A stretch of DNA of 64,000 nt from Nitrospirota bacterium (GTDB lineage: Bacteria; Nitrospirota; Thermodesulfovibrionia; Thermodesulfovibrionales; JdFR-85). The DNA lies in NCBI GenBank assembly GCA_015492645.1, contig WGER01000082.1:1-64000 (forward strand). The letters are read 5' to 3'. The notes under the pieces were generated by a model, which was not told where the DNA came from, made no database searches, and saw nothing but the letters and a program-made list of their open reading frames with translations. Each line of letters starts with the position of its first letter. The stretch's first letter is position 1. Positions 17,336 through 27,246 of the stretch are shown here, piece by piece. The position numbers were made by a program, and so were the translations under genes.

Positions 17336-18148
17336 ATGCAAGAACTCAATGGTCAATCCAGGATTAAATCCAAGACATTCGGCCGGAAGGCATCCAGGAT
17401 GAGGCCTGCTGAAAGGGAGGCCCTCCAACTTCACCTTGAATCCCTGAGGGTCCCGGATGACGAACTGATTAACGAGAGGACCTTTGGTCGCTCAGGTCCT
17501 CTCTTTGTTGAGATAGGCTTTGGTAATGGAGAGTTTCTCTATGATATGGCCCTCAGACACCCTGAGGCAAACTTTGTGGGTATAGAGGTCTTTATCACAG
17601 GCGTGGCAAAACTGATCAGACGCATGTGCCAGTACAATAACGAGAACACTCCCTCACCACAGAATATAAGAATTCTGATAAAGGACGGAGAGGGTGCCCT
17701 CCGTGAGAATTTTATGGACAATACTATATCCGGTGTCTTTATACTCTTTCCCGATCCCTGGCCAAAAAAGAGGCACCATAAAAGGAGACTCATCAAACCA
17801 GGATTCATCCAACTTCTCTATCAGAGACTCAGGCCAGGAGGCACTCTGTTAATTGTCACTGACCACGACGGATATGCAGAAGAGATAGGCAGAATTCTTG
17901 AGGCATCACCTCTTGTAAAGGGTGATCAACAGATACCCCCCTCTGCACTCAATACCAAGTATGCACAGAGGGCTATCTCAGAGGGCAGGACCCCCTTTAT
18001 CTTCAATTATCAGAAACCGTCATCTGCCGCCAATCAGCCTGTTATAGAGCCATCCCACAAGGGCTCCACTGATCAGACCATCCAGGAATCCATAGATGAG
18101 CCCAAGGAAACTGCCGAGCGGAGAGATGGAATAACCAGGGTATATTGA
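17336..18148 (+). CDS. trmB: tRNA (guanine-N7-)-methyltransferase TrmB
   Basis: Methylates G46 in the variable loop of tRNAs. SAM-binding motif I is FVEIGFGNGEFL, the tRNA/SAM motif is FPDPWPKKRHHKRRL, and LRPGGTLLIVTDHDGYAEEI follows. An open frame continues upstream into the diguanylate cyclase gene, but ATG 17336 avoids a 124-bp overlap; a later start at MRPAERE is possible. The catalytic core ends near position 18020. The final roughly 40 residues (Ser/Glu/Pro-rich, not typical of TrmB) run antisense through the gene at 18020-18274. Total 270 aa. Confidence 0.9.
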   Translation: MQELNGQSRIKSKTFGRKASRMRPAEREALQLHLESLRVPDDELINERTFGRSGPLFVEIGFGNGEFLYDMALRHPEANFVGIEVFITGVAKLIRRMCQYNNENTPSPQNIRILIKDGEGALRENFMDNTISGVFILFPDPWPKKRHHKRRLIKPGFIQLLYQRLRPGGTLLIVTDHDGYAEEIGRILEASPLVKGDQQIPPSALNTKYAQRAISEGRTPFIFNYQKPSSAANQPVIEPSHKGSTDQTIQESIDEPKETAERRDGITRVY

Positions 18149-18274
18149 CTCAGCCATTGTCCTGAGGAAGAGTTCCCCATAGCCAGTAAAGTAACAAAGC
18201 CAGGTTGTTATAAACAGGGATCCGCCCCATACTATCCCTATTGCCGTGCCAAGTTTAATGGGATGCAGTCTCAT
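18020..18274 (-). CDS. Small two-helix membrane protein (holin-like family)
   Basis: 84-aa protein with two hydrophobic segments separated by IYPGYSISPLGS: LGTAIGIVWGGSLFITTWL (about 8-27) and LGLIYGFLDGLISGALVGWL (about 57-77). From memory, proteins with this pattern in many anaerobes are annotated as bacteriophage holin, but they are usually single chromosomal genes of unknown function. The ATG overlaps the rsmI stop region by 4 bp, so it is co-transcribed with rsmI. It overlaps the 3' end of trmB on the other strand by 129 bp. Confidence 0.7.
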   Translation of the reverse strand: MRLHPIKLGTAIGIVWGGSLFITTWLCYFTGYGELFLRTMAESIYPGYSISPLGSFLGLIYGFLDGLISGALVGWLYNRLIGGR

Positions 18275-19095
18275 CCAGTCTGCCTCAGGCTGAGGTCGTA
18301 GAGTTCCTTCTGGCTGAGTCCATACTGTGATGCTATCTTCTTGACCGCCTCCTTTCTTCTCATCCCCTGCTTCATCAACCTCAGGACCTCCTTCAGGGCA
18401 TCTTCCATGGATTCAACCCTTGAGGTGGAGCCCTCCACCACTATCACATACTCACCTGCTATTGTCTCCTCCTTAAGGATCTCATAGAGGTCACCCAGTT
18501 GACCTCGATAAATCCTCTCGTTTAACTTGGTCAATTCATGACAGACAACACCATATCTCTGATCACCAAGGATGTCGGCCATATCATAAAGTGTATCAAG
18601 CAGTCTGTGAGGTGCCTCATAAAGGACGATCACCTTCCTTTCGTATTTCAGTTCCTGAAGCATCCTCCTCCTCTGGGTCGCCTTGGGTGGAAGGAAGCCG
18701 ATAAAGAGGAACTCACCTGTCATCCCAGCAACACTGAGCGCTGCTGTAAGTGCTGAAGGTCCGGGTACCGGGATTGTCTCATAACCCTCCTCAGCGGCCC
18801 TTCTCACCACCCTGGCTCCCGGGTCGGATATACCAGGGGTACCTGAATCTGTTACAAGGGCCACAGACCTGCCCTCTGCAAGGTGTCGGAGGACCTCCTC
18901 TGCCTTCACCTTCTCCCTGGCCCCCCAGTAACTGATAAGTGGTTTGGATATCCCGAAGTGGCTGAGCAGTTTCCTGGTGTGACGGGTATCCTCCCCAGCA
19001 ATGACGTCCACTTCCTTGAGGACCCTCAGGGCCCTTAAGGTTATGTCCTCCAGATTACCTATGGGGGTTGAGACTATGTACAGGACCCCCTTCAT
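18271..19095 (-). CDS. rsmI: 16S rRNA (cytidine-1402-2'-O)-methyltransferase RsmI
   Basis: Ribosomal methyltransferase acting on C1402 in the decoding centre. The 274-aa product is a tetrapyrrole-methylase-fold enzyme. It starts with YIVSTPIGNLEDITLRAL, followed by ALVTDSGTPGISDPGARVV, VPGPSALTAALSVAG and LYEAPHRLLDTL, all family signatures. A short helical tail (KEAVKKIASQYGLSQKELYD) is common in RsmI. Immediately downstream of the ferritin-like gene with no gap. Confidence 0.96.
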   Translation of the reverse strand: MKGVLYIVSTPIGNLEDITLRALRVLKEVDVIAGEDTRHTRKLLSHFGISKPLISYWGAREKVKAEEVLRHLAEGRSVALVTDSGTPGISDPGARVVRRAAEEGYETIPVPGPSALTAALSVAGMTGEFLFIGFLPPKATQRRRMLQELKYERKVIVLYEAPHRLLDTLYDMADILGDQRYGVVCHELTKLNERIYRGQLGDLYEILKEETIAGEYVIVVEGSTSRVESMEDALKEVLRLMKQGMRRKEAVKKIASQYGLSQKELYDLSLRQTG

Positions 19096-19566
19096 CTATT
19101 TCAGGAACTTGCCCTTGAAACTGTTGATCCATTTTATATGGGCCTTCTCCTCATTTATGATTTCGTCCACAATATCCTTCTCCTTTACCGCATCCCTCAG
19201 ACCAACAAAATAAAGAAGTGTCTCCTTCTCAAAGGAGAGGGCATTCTCCAGGGCCTCCGAGATATTCTTTACCTCTGACATCCTCGAAAGTGCCTTCTCA
19301 GAACCAAGAAAGAACTCCGACTCCACCATTGCCCTCAGATACTCAGAGACCTCTTCCCAGCCCTCCGGCTCTTCTTCTCCAAGCAACTCCAGGAGTTCCC
19401 TGAACCTCTCTTCATGGATCCTTTCCCTTTTTGCAAGTGACTCAAAGAGGTGTTGAAAGTCGTCCTTTTCTTTAAACCGCTCGGCCATCCTCTGATAAAA
19501 GTCATAGCCCAGTTGCTCTGTTTTGATGGCCTGCTCAACCACCTCCCTGATAGAAAACATCTGCAT
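19096..19566 (-). CDS. Ferritin/rubrerythrin-like domain protein
   Basis: 156-aa four-helix-bundle protein. Di-iron ligand patterns of the rubrerythrin group are visible: E..GYDFY in helix 1, ERIHEERFRELLE in helix 2, ALSFEKETLLYFVGLRD in helix 3 and NEEKAHIKWI in helix 4. No rubredoxin domain is present. It probably binds iron and handles peroxide or stored iron, but this is inference. The ATG at 19566 is chosen for GGAGGTGAAT just before it; an upstream start would add 12 residues. Stop and the rsmI start are adjacent. Confidence 0.82.
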   Translation of the reverse strand: MQMFSIREVVEQAIKTEQLGYDFYQRMAERFKEKDDFQHLFESLAKRERIHEERFRELLELLGEEEPEGWEEVSEYLRAMVESEFFLGSEKALSRMSEVKNISEALENALSFEKETLLYFVGLRDAVKEKDIVDEIINEEKAHIKWINSFKGKFLK

Positions 19567-19612
19567 ATTCACCTCCACAGAGAAATTCATACCCGTTATC
19601 ACGGGCAGTAAA

Positions 19613-19876
19613 TTACCGACTCACCTCTCTGTTGCTGTCCATATATTTTCTCAACTGCCTGTCTGCCTCGATCACCTTTTCTATGTCCTCTCCCCTCAGT
19701 GTCCAGGTATAACCCTTTGTGGTCTTTCTCAATTCGATCCTGACAGGTCTTTCAGGTGAGACCTGAATTATCCCTCTGTCAGTTGACTCTCTGAACTGGG
19801 GTCCCTCCGTAGATGAACTGCAACCCAGAAGAATGAAGACAACGGCAAGTATCCACAGGGGCCTATTCAGCCTCAC
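19613..19876 (-). CDS. Small lipoprotein of unknown function
   Basis: 87-aa protein with a lipoprotein signal ([11 protein letters not shown], lipobox LLGC, Cys at about residue 19). The mature part is short and charged, containing [20 protein letters not shown]. Probably anchored in a membrane facing the periplasm. The start overlaps the 3' end of accA by 14 bp. No recognised family. Confidence 0.75.
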   Translation of the reverse strand: MRLNRPLWILAVVFILLGCSSSTEGPQFRESTDRGIIQVSPERPVRIELRKTTKGYTWTLRGEDIEKVIEADRQLRKYMDSNREVSR

Positions 19877-20843
19877 TGATCCTGAACCTCCCTATGTTAC
19901 GGAGTTTTCTGTACCTCCTTTCAAGGAGTTCCTCCAGTGGGATCGCCTCCAACTCCTCCAGGGCCCTGAGCACCGCCATCTTGATGTTTTCTCCTGCCTG
20001 CCGGGGGTCCCTGTGGGCACCTCCCTCTGGTTCCGGGATTATCTCATCCACTATACCCAGTCCCTTCAGGTCCTCTGCCGTCAGTTTCAGCACCTCTGCG
20101 GCCCTGGCATAATCCACTGAGGTGAGTTCTGACTCCTTCTTCCAGAGGATGGCAGCACAACCCTCAGGAGAGATTACTGAGTAAACGGAGTACTGGAGCA
20201 TCATGAGCCTGTCAGCCACGCTCAGGGCAAGGGCCCCACCACTGCCACCCTCCCCTATCACCACAGAGATGATCGGCACCTTCAGGGTGGACATCTCCAT
20301 AAGATTTGTTGCTATGGCCTCTGCCTGGCCCCTCTCCTCAGCCCCTATGCCAGGATAGGCGCCGGGGGTATCTATGAAGGTAAGGACCGGCTTATGGAAT
20401 CTCTCGGCCATCTTCATCAGCCTCAGGGCCTTCCTGTAACCCTCGGGGTGGGGCTGACCAAAGTTCCGTTCGAGCCTCTCCTTTGTTCCCCTGCCCTTCT
20501 GATGACCCACAACAAAGAAGGTCCTCCCATTGATACTCCCTATACCACCTACCACAGCAGGGTCGTCTGAGAATCGCCTATCACCGTGCAGTTCAATAAA
20601 GTCCTCTGTAATCATCCTGATGTAATCAAGGGTATAGGGTCTGTCTGGATGACGGGCAATAAGGGTCTTCTGCCAGGGAGTAAGAGAGGAGAATATCTGT
20701 CTCCTCAATTTAGAGGCCTTCTGCTGCAGGTTCAGCAACTCTCTGTCAGGTGGCTGACCGTTACTGCTCAGCCTCTTTAGTTCCTCGATTCTGTGCTCAA
20801 TCTCCTGTAGCGGTTTCTCAAAATCGAGATAGAACCTTCTCAT
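19863..20843 (-). CDS. accA: Acetyl-CoA carboxylase carboxyltransferase subunit alpha
   Basis: Transfers the carboxyl group from biotin-carboxyl carrier protein to acetyl-CoA in the first step of fatty acid synthesis, with AccD. The 326-aa length is normal. Signatures: [52 protein letters not shown] and the oxyanion-forming [18 protein letters not shown] precedes the ATG inside the end of dnaE, 8 bp downstream of its stop. Confidence 0.97.
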   Translation of the reverse strand: MRRFYLDFEKPLQEIEHRIEELKRLSSNGQPPDRELLNLQQKASKLRRQIFSSLTPWQKTLIARHPDRPYTLDYIRMITEDFIELHGDRRFSDDPAVVGGIGSINGRTFFVVGHQKGRGTKERLERNFGQPHPEGYRKALRLMKMAERFHKPVLTFIDTPGAYPGIGAEERGQAEAIATNLMEMSTLKVPIISVVIGEGGSGGALALSVADRLMMLQYSVYSVISPEGCAAILWKKESELTSVDYARAAEVLKLTAEDLKGLGIVDEIIPEPEGGAHRDPRQAGENIKMAVLRALEELEAIPLEELLERRYRKLRNIGRFRISEAE

Positions 20844-20851
20844 ATAACTCC

Positions 20852-23800
20852 TCAGGGATTGTTGACTGGCAGGAGTCTAACAGAATCCTTACCCAGTATA
20901 TCTGACAGCCTCTGAAGGGTCTGTACCTCTGGCCGTATATTCATATCAGTAAGGATCAGCGTCTCATACCCATCTGCCCTCAACCTTACATACACAGGAC
21001 ACTCTCCCCCTTCCCTGTCCAGTGTCTGCTTCAACAGTCTTAGTTTATCACTGTCTACCATCTCAGATGCAAGGGTCAATTCGAGCCTGAACCTCTTGGC
21101 CACCATTATATCCTCTACATAATATATCTCCTTACAGATCAATTTCACACCCTTTTCAGACTTATCAGTGGTCGCCTCCACCATCAGGAGCCCTCCTTTT
21201 GTGATTAACTCTGCCTTCCTCTGATAGAGTTCTGGGAAGACGATACATTCTACAGATCCCTCATCATCCTCGAGTGTAAAAAGTGCCATTATTTCCTTGT
21301 TTTTTGTGGTGGTCCTCTTTACTGTGGCCACTATTCCTGCCACAGATGTCTCCATCCCATCAGGTAGGTCTTCAAGGGTGGTTGTCTTCTTTGTACCGAT
21401 GGCCCGAAGAAGGTCCTCGTACCTGTCAAGGGGATGACCCGAGATATAGAATCCAAGAGATTCCCTTTCTGCTGTCAGCAGTTCTTCCTCCTCCCATGGT
21501 TCCACTTCCTTATTTAACTCCTCACCCAGGAGACTCTGCTGGCCAAATAACCCGGGCATCTGTCTGTTAACCATTGTCCTGTCTATCATCTCCATTGCAA
21601 CCGCCCTTCTCAGGTGCGGGGGTCCTTCAGGCACAAGACTGTCAAGGGCACCTGCCTTCACAAGGCTCTCCAGGACCTTCCTGTTCACCTTCCTTGTGTC
21701 CACCCTTTCCAGGAGGTCCCTGATATCCCTGAAAGGGCCGTCCTTCCTTGATCTGATTATCTCTGAAACAGCCGCCTCACCTATCCCCTTCACAGCATTG
21801 AGCCCGAATCTTATAGAGTTGCCCACCACAGTGAACCTGCTCTCACTCAGGTTTATATCCGGCGGCAGGACCTGGATGCCCATCCTGCGGCATTCCTTTA
21901 TGAGAAAGACTATCTTGTCAGGGTTTTCCTCCTTTGAAAGGGTCGCTGCCATGAACTCCACAGGGTAGTGGGCCTTCAGATAGGCGGTCTGGTACGCGAG
22001 GTAGGCATAGGCTGCTGAGTGAGACTTGTTAAACCCATACTCTCCAAAGTGGCACATCATATCAAACAGTCGCGCCGCCTTTTCCGGATTGATACCATTC
22101 GTCTTCGCACCCTCAATGAATTTATTCTTGAAGGCCTCCATCTGCTCCTTCAGTTTCTTACCCATCGCCTTTCTCAGGACATCCGCCTCAGCCATACTGA
22201 AACCGGCAAGTTTATGGGCTATTCTCATCACCTGCTCCTGGTAAAGGATCACCCCATAGGTCTCATCCAGTATCTCCTTTAGTTGCGGGATCTCATACTG
22301 AATCTTCCGATTTCCACGCTTTCTCTGTATAAAGTCCTCTACCATACCACTGCCGAGGGGGCCTGGCCGGAAGAGCGCTACCAGTGCAATGAGATCCTCA
22401 AACCTCTCTGGTTGAAGTCTCATAAGGAGGTCTCTCATCCCGCTACTTTCCAGTTGGAAGACCCCTGTGGTCCTTCCCTCGCCCAGGAGTCTGTAAGTCT
22501 CCGGGTCATCAAGGGAAATACTGCTAAGATCTATCGCCTTACCCGAGTCCTTAAGGTATTTCAGGGTCTCCTCTATCACGGTCAGAGTCTTGAGCCCCAA
22601 GAAGTCAAACTTCAAGAGACCTATTGTCTCTACGGATTTCATGTCAAACTGGGTGGTAATTATATCCTTTGACGGGTTCTTGTACAGGGGTGTGTGGTTT
22701 GTAAGCGGGCTCGGAGAAATCACAAGACCGGCTGCGTGGGTAGAGGCGTGTCTGCGAAGGCCCTCAAGTCTCCGGGCTATATCTATCAGTTTCCTCACCT
22801 TCGGATTGTTCTCATAGGCATCCTTCAGCCTCTTCTCGGTCTGGAGGGCAAAGTCTATCGAGACATTCAGTCCTGAAGGGATCATCTTTGCAATCCTGTC
22901 ACACTCACCATAGGGAAAACCGAGGGCCCGTCCCACATCCCTTATCACTTCCCTCGCCTTCATTGTCCCAAAGGTGATTATCTGGGCCACGTGTTCCTCT
23001 CCGTATTTGTCAGCCACATACTGGATCACTTCATCTCTCCGGTCCTTGCAGAAATCCACATCGATGTCAGGCAGACTTATCCTGTCGGGGTTCAGGAACC
23101 TCTCAAAGAAGAGATTGAACCTGATGGGGTCTATCTCTGTGATATCCAGACAATAGGCAACCAGACTGCCAGCAGCAGAGCCCCTGCCAGGTCCAACCGG
23201 TATTCCCCTCCTCTTTGCAAAGTTGATAAAGTCCCACACAATAAGAAAATATGGGGCAAAGCCCATCCTGTTTATCACCTTCAACTCATACTGGAGTCTC
23301 CTGACATACTCCTCAGGGGGATCAGGTCCGACCTTCCTTCTGAGACCCTCTCTGGCAAGTCTGTCAAGTTCCTCCTCTGCTGTCCTGTCTTGAGGCAGTT
23401 CATAAGAGGGCAGTAGATGCTCACCCAGCCTCAGGTCGAGGTTACACCTCTCGGCAATCTCCAGGGTGTTCCTGATCGCCTCTGGTATCTCTGAAAAGGC
23501 CCTTATCATCTCCTGGGGGGCTTTGAAGTAAAGTTGGTCTGTGTCAAATCTCAGCCTGTCCTTCGTATCAACGGTCTTGCCTGTCTGGATACAGAGGAGG
23601 ATATCATGGGCGAGATGGTCTTCCCTGTTGAGGTAGTGACAGTCATTTGTCGCCACAACAGGAATAGACAGTTCCCTTGCCAGTTCCACCAGTAACCTGT
23701 TCAGTTCCTCCTGCTCCTTCAGTCCATTGTCCTGCACCTCTATGAAGAAGTTGTCTCTTCCAAAGATCTCTCTGTACCTCAGTGCTGCATCCCTGGCCCT

Positions 23801-24268
23801 GTCAACCTCACCTCTCATCAACCAGTAGGGCACCTCCCCGTGCATACATGCACTCATCGCCACAAGGCCAGCAGAGTGTTGCTGCAGTAACTCATGGTCC
23901 ACCCGTGGTTTGTAGTAGAAGCCCTCAAGATATGCCTTGCTGGAGAGTTTCATCAGGTTTCTGTACCCCTCGGTATCCCTCGCAAGGAGTATGAGGTGAA
24001 ATGCCTTCTCTCCTGTGGGCAGCACTGTCCTGCGGAGGCGGCTATCAGGGGCCACATAAACCTCACAGCCTATTATGGGCTTCAGGCCTGCCTTTGTCGC
24101 CTTCTGATAGAACTCTATAGCACCGAAGAGGTTGCCGTGGTCAGTGATGGCAAGGGCGGGCAGTCTGTACTCAACAGCCCTGTCTACCAGTTCATCAATC
24201 CTTATGGCTCCATCCAGCAGACTGAATTCTGTGTGTAGATGGAGGGGGACATATTCAGCGTGTTTCAT
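20852..24268 (-). CDS. dnaE: DNA polymerase III subunit alpha
   Basis: Replicative polymerase catalytic subunit, 1138 aa. The N-terminal PHP domain starts [19 protein letters not shown] with [16 protein letters not shown]. The palm carries the catalytic aspartates in [17 protein letters not shown], and [16 protein letters not shown] is present. HhH, OB-fold ([20 protein letters not shown]) and tau-binding regions complete a DnaE1-type protein. The ATG has no Shine-Dalgarno; AT-rich -10-like sequence (TATTAT, TAATAT) lies 6-9 bases upstream and TTGACA at 24308-24303, so the leader is probably very short. accA follows in the same operon. Confidence 0.97.
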   Translation of the reverse strand: MKHAEYVPLHLHTEFSLLDGAIRIDELVDRAVEYRLPALAITDHGNLFGAIEFYQKATKAGLKPIIGCEVYVAPDSRLRRTVLPTGEKAFHLILLARDTEGYRNLMKLSSKAYLEGFYYKPRVDHELLQQHSAGLVAMSACMHGEVPYWLMRGEVDRARDAALRYREIFGRDNFFIEVQDNGLKEQEELNRLLVELARELSIPVVATNDCHYLNREDHLAHDILLCIQTGKTVDTKDRLRFDTDQLYFKAPQEMIRAFSEIPEAIRNTLEIAERCNLDLRLGEHLLPSYELPQDRTAEEELDRLAREGLRRKVGPDPPEEYVRRLQYELKVINRMGFAPYFLIVWDFINFAKRRGIPVGPGRGSAAGSLVAYCLDITEIDPIRFNLFFERFLNPDRISLPDIDVDFCKDRRDEVIQYVADKYGEEHVAQIITFGTMKAREVIRDVGRALGFPYGECDRIAKMIPSGLNVSIDFALQTEKRLKDAYENNPKVRKLIDIARRLEGLRRHASTHAAGLVISPSPLTNHTPLYKNPSKDIITTQFDMKSVETIGLLKFDFLGLKTLTVIEETLKYLKDSGKAIDLSSISLDDPETYRLLGEGRTTGVFQLESSGMRDLLMRLQPERFEDLIALVALFRPGPLGSGMVEDFIQRKRGNRKIQYEIPQLKEILDETYGVILYQEQVMRIAHKLAGFSMAEADVLRKAMGKKLKEQMEAFKNKFIEGAKTNGINPEKAARLFDMMCHFGEYGFNKSHSAAYAYLAYQTAYLKAHYPVEFMAATLSKEENPDKIVFLIKECRRMGIQVLPPDINLSESRFTVVGNSIRFGLNAVKGIGEAAVSEIIRSRKDGPFRDIRDLLERVDTRKVNRKVLESLVKAGALDSLVPEGPPHLRRAVAMEMIDRTMVNRQMPGLFGQQSLLGEELNKEVEPWEEEELLTAERESLGFYISGHPLDRYEDLLRAIGTKKTTTLEDLPDGMETSVAGIVATVKRTTTKNKEIMALFTLEDDEGSVECIVFPELYQRKAELITKGGLLMVEATTDKSEKGVKLICKEIYYVEDIMVAKRFRLELTLASEMVDSDKLRLLKQTLDREGGECPVYVRLRADGYETLILTDMNIRPEVQTLQRLSDILGKDSVRLLPVNNP

Positions 24269-24335
24269 AACTCTATAATATTAACCCAGAGGCCTCATTG
24301 GATGTCAATTGAGGTCGTTTTTAAAAAGAGTAATG

Positions 24336-24365
24336 ATAAAAAAAGGCTGCCCGCTGAGGGGCAGC
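24336..24365 (-). terminator. Rho-independent terminator for the AraC-type gene
   Basis: Stem GCTGCCC/GGGCAGC (24346-24352 with 24359-24365) around a six-base loop, followed on the minus strand by CTTTTTTTAT. It lies about 100 bp after the stop of the gene at 24464 and insulates dnaE from that transcript. Confidence 0.8.
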
Positions 24366-24463
24366 AAGTGCTTAGGGGAGGTAACGAGGCGCTTATTAAT
24401 TTTATACCACAATTTTGTTAATTTGTCAAGTAGAAGATATTATTTAATATGATAATTAGAATT

Positions 24464-25213
24464 TTAAATGGAAGGACGTTTCCTCAGGGATTTTCTATAC
24501 TCCTTTGGACTCTGGCTCGTGTACTTTTTGAACTGTCTTTCAAAGTGATTGAGATAGGAGAACCCTACCCTGAAGGCAATGTCTGAGATATCCATCTCTT
24601 CTTCCTTCAGGAGCCTTTTCGCCTCTTCAATCCTCCTTTTGATTATGTATTGTTTAGGAGTGACCCCCATGTAGTGCTTAAAAAAACGACAGAAATAATA
24701 CTTGCTGAGATTTGCCTTTTCTGCAAGGGTAGAAAGGGAGATATCCCTGTTGAAGTTCTTTTCGATAAAATTTAACACCTTCAGGAGATTCAGGGGGATA
24801 TAACGTCTGTCCCTGTCACCTTCTCTATGGCCAAAGACAGCCCTCCTCTCCTTAGAGGTCTTTTTGATCTTGTAGAGAGTCCTCACCAGAGTGCGGAGGT
24901 AGGAGGGATCTACGGGGCTTCTGAGAAATTCCCTCGCCCCACCCCTGTAGGCATTCAATACAATATCTTCATTGCTTATCTCTGAGATGAAGATTACAGG
25001 GACCTGTGGATGCAACATCTTATAGGACCTCAGGAAATCAAGGCTGTCCCATATGTTGTCTCTGTCTGCATTGATTACCACAATATCAACAAGGAGGTCT
25101 TCTACAGACTCTCTGGCCGTCTTCAGGTCTATGAAATGCAGTATTGTTTCTTCTATCGGCTCTTTCAAAAACCATTCCCTCCCTTCCCTTATAACCACCA
25201 AGAGATGACACAT
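24464..25213 (-). CDS. AraC-type regulator with degenerate receiver domain
   Basis: 249-aa transcription regulator. The N-terminal half resembles a response-regulator receiver, but the phosphoacceptor Asp position is Asn (DIVVINADRD) and the conserved Lys is Ser (GAREFLRSPVD), so phosphorylation is unlikely. The C-terminal 100 residues are a full AraC/XylS pair of helix-turn-helix motifs (ISLSTLAEKANLSKYYFCRF, DISDIAFRVGFSYLNHFERQ). It is a paralogue of the gene at 52482, which keeps both receiver residues. ATG 25213 (MCHLLVV) is chosen because the promoter lies immediately upstream, inside a longer open frame. Its targets are unknown; it stands alone. Confidence 0.85.
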   Translation of the reverse strand: MCHLLVVIREGREWFLKEPIEETILHFIDLKTARESVEDLLVDIVVINADRDNIWDSLDFLRSYKMLHPQVPVIFISEISNEDIVLNAYRGGAREFLRSPVDPSYLRTLVRTLYKIKKTSKERRAVFGHREGDRDRRYIPLNLLKVLNFIEKNFNRDISLSTLAEKANLSKYYFCRFFKHYMGVTPKQYIIKRRIEEAKRLLKEEEMDISDIAFRVGFSYLNHFERQFKKYTSQSPKEYRKSLRKRPSI

Positions 25214-25222
25214 CCAGTTTAT

Positions 25223-25251
25223 ACAATATCTTATTTGAAAAATTATGTCAA
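25223..25251 (-). promoter_or_regulatory. Promoter of AraC-type gene
   Basis: TTGACA (25251-25246), 17-base spacer, TATTGT (25228-25223), nine bases before ATG 25213. No Shine-Dalgarno is present, so the transcript is nearly leaderless. Confidence 0.65.
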
Positions 25252-25394
25252 GATACAACCCACAGGTGTATCTGAGGTTCTGCTACACGTCATCTCTGTC
25301 CAGAATCAGGCGGTATACCAGAAATGCAAGACTCTTCTCCAATTTGGTTGGCAAGTATTATTAACCCGGCAACTTAAAATAGACTCATTAGTGA

Positions 25395-25416
25395 CCCTCT
25401 CCCTTAAGGGAGAGGG
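25395..25416. repeat. 22-bp perfect palindrome
   Basis: CCCTCTCCCTT followed by its exact complement AAGGGAGAGGG. A palindrome of this composition, followed by GCAGGGATGAGGG, resembles short repetitive extragenic elements seen in many bacterial genomes. No T-run follows on either strand, so it is not an obvious terminator. Confidence 0.6.
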
Positions 25417-25442
25417 CAGGGATGAGGGTGAATGTGGAATCC

Positions 25443-25486
25443 CCCTGCGGTAAAAACAATCGTTTCTAACGGCAATTTAGGTAACT
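25443..25486 (+). repeat. 45-bp dispersed intergenic repeat, copy B
   Basis: CCCTGCGGTAAAAACAATCG, then TTCTAACGGCAATT (25464-25477), then TAGGTAACTAA. Shares block order and most bases with copies at 16097 and 58938. Confidence 0.65.
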
Positions 25487-25495
25487 AAACGTCTA

Positions 25496-25525
25496 TTGAC
25501 AAGATTTGTTAAGAAAATCTATACT
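25496..25525 (+). promoter_or_regulatory. Promoter of TPR-oppDF operon
   Basis: TTGACA (25496-25501), 18-base spacer, TATACT (25520-25525); GAGAGGGTGAT precedes the ATG at 25553. Confidence 0.7.
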
Positions 25526-25552
25526 TTTAGAACTGATTTCTGAGAGGGTGAT

Positions 25553-26263
25553 ATGGATGACCATCTGAACGAGATGTATGAAGAATCGAAGAGGCTCTTT
25601 GAAGAGGGGAGGTATATGGAGGCAGAACCCCTTTTGAGGGATATTCTGAGGATGAAGCCTGAATATGCAGATGTCCTTAATAAACTGGGCTTCATATCCT
25701 TTATGAAGGGTGATTACAAAAATGCTGCAGAGTATTTCAAAAAGGCCCTTGAGATCAATCCCTTTTATACAGAGGCCTCTCTAAATCTTGCAATCACATA
25801 TAATGAGATGGGCGAATTTGAGAGGGCAAAGAATGTCATCCTGATGGCGGCCCAGGCGGCTAAGCCATCAACCGCCCCGCTGGACAGGTTTGCCGCCAGA
25901 AAAATAGCCAATGAACACTTTAGAATAGGCAACCTGTACATGGAATTTGGTATGTATGATGAGGCGATTGAAGAGTACAGAAAGGCGCTAAAACTCGCAC
26001 CTGACTTTCCAGATGTACATACAAAGATGGGGATGGCCCTGAGAAGCATTGGTAGATATGAAGACGCGATAGTCCATTTTCAGACTGCCAAACAGATAAA
26101 TCCTAGGTATGGTCCTGCCTGGATACAACTCGGTCTCACTTACTATATGAAGGGTCTTACAGGGCTGGCCATCCAGGAATGGGAGGCTGCCCTGAAGAGC
26201 AACCCAAAACTCAAAGAGGCAGAAAATTACCTCAGATTTATAAGGAAAGAAGAAGAGAATTAG
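25553..26263 (+). CDS. Tetratricopeptide repeat protein
   Basis: 236-aa soluble protein made of about five to six TPR units, such as AEPLLRDILRMKPEYADVLN, AAEYFKKALEINPFYTEASL, AIEEYRKALKLAPDFPDVH and AIVHFQTAKQINPRYGPAWI. It acts as a protein-interaction scaffold; the partner is unknown. No signal peptide is seen. It ends 8 bp before oppD and is likely co-transcribed with the oppDF pair. Confidence 0.85.
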   Translation: MDDHLNEMYEESKRLFEEGRYMEAEPLLRDILRMKPEYADVLNKLGFISFMKGDYKNAAEYFKKALEINPFYTEASLNLAITYNEMGEFERAKNVILMAAQAAKPSTAPLDRFAARKIANEHFRIGNLYMEFGMYDEAIEEYRKALKLAPDFPDVHTKMGMALRSIGRYEDAIVHFQTAKQINPRYGPAWIQLGLTYYMKGLTGLAIQEWEAALKSNPKLKEAENYLRFIRKEEEN

Positions 26264-26271
26264 GGAAGTCA

Positions 26272-27246
26272 ATGTCTTCCCTGCTCCGTATTGAAAACCT
26301 CTCTGTCTTTCATTATTCCGACACCGAGAGGGTTCAAATCCTTTCTGATGTATCTATTCATATAGGCACCTCAGAGGTGTTCGGTGTAGTGGGAGAGAGC
26401 GGTTGTGGAAAGACTATGACCGCTCTCAGTGTGCTTAGACTCCTGCCGCCGGGGATGACAGTTGAGGGGAGGGTGATAATAAGACCGTCTGAGTCTCAAG
26501 AGATTGATTTACTGTCACTGCCTGAGAGCCAACTGCCGGGGATAAGGGGGAAGTACATAGGGATGGTCTTTCAGGAGCCGATGACTTCCCTGAACCCTGT
26601 GCTGAGTATAGGTTCACAGGTCTCGGAGCCCCTTATCTATCATGAGGGTCTGTCAAAGAAGGAGGCGATTAAAAGGGCGGTAGAACTGCTGAGGAGGGTG
26701 AAGATTCCAGAACCCGAAAAGGTGGTTAGATACTATCCACACCAACTCTCAGGCGGGATGCGTCAGAGGGTGATGATTGCTATTGCGATAAGTTGTTCTC
26801 CCCTCTTACTGATCGCTGACGAACCAACAACCGCATTGGATGTGACCATTCAGGCGGAGATACTGAGGTTGCTGATGGAACTCCAGGAGTCTACAGGTAT
26901 GTCCATCCTCCTGATAACCCATGACCTTTCTATCGTCGCTGAGACCTGCCAGAGGGTTGCTGTAATGTATGCAGGCAGGGTTGTGGAGGAGGCCTCTGTA
27001 AGGGAGATATTCACAACACCAATGCATCCCTACACAAGGGGGCTGTTGCAGTCACTGCCTCTGCAGAGGGGCAAGAAACTCAACCCTATCCCTGGAGTGG
27101 TTCCCTCTCCCCGTGAACTACCCAGGGGTTGTAAGTTCTCTACGAGGTGTGAGTACAGAGTGGAGGAATGCGAGACCCGTGAACCCTCCCTCCAAAGGAT
27201 AAAAGATGGACATAAGGTGAGGTGTATCAGGGCTGATAGGATATGA
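26272..27246 (+). CDS. Oligopeptide/dipeptide ABC transporter ATP-binding protein (OppD/DppD type)
   Basis: ATPase subunit for peptide or nickel uptake. Walker A GESGCGKTM, signature LSGGMRQRVMIAIA, Walker B LLIADEPTTALDVT, switch His in LLITHDLSIVAETC. The C-terminal oligopeptide-transporter extension, GCKFSTRCEYRVEECETREP, is present with its cysteine pattern and in OppD/F of some bacteria binds an Fe-S cluster. The start at 26272 (MSSLLRIENL) is chosen because an upstream start would overlap the TPR gene. Length 324 aa. No permease or binding protein is adjacent in the window. Confidence 0.9.
   Translation: MSSLLRIENLSVFHYSDTERVQILSDVSIHIGTSEVFGVVGESGCGKTMTALSVLRLLPPGMTVEGRVIIRPSESQEIDLLSLPESQLPGIRGKYIGMVFQEPMTSLNPVLSIGSQVSEPLIYHEGLSKKEAIKRAVELLRRVKIPEPEKVVRYYPHQLSGGMRQRVMIAIAISCSPLLLIADEPTTALDVTIQAEILRLLMELQESTGMSILLITHDLSIVAETCQRVAVMYAGRVVEEASVREIFTTPMHPYTRGLLQSLPLQRGKKLNPIPGVVPSPRELPRGCKFSTRCEYRVEECETREPSLQRIKDGHKVRCIRADRI

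Larger units (their letters stand above)
25252..25552. other. Intergenic region with palindrome, dispersed repeat and promoter
   Basis: No gene is seen. It holds a perfect 22-bp palindrome (25395-25416), dispersed repeat copy B (25443-25486) and the promoter of the TPR gene (25496-25525). The rest shows no clear structure. Confidence 0.6.
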
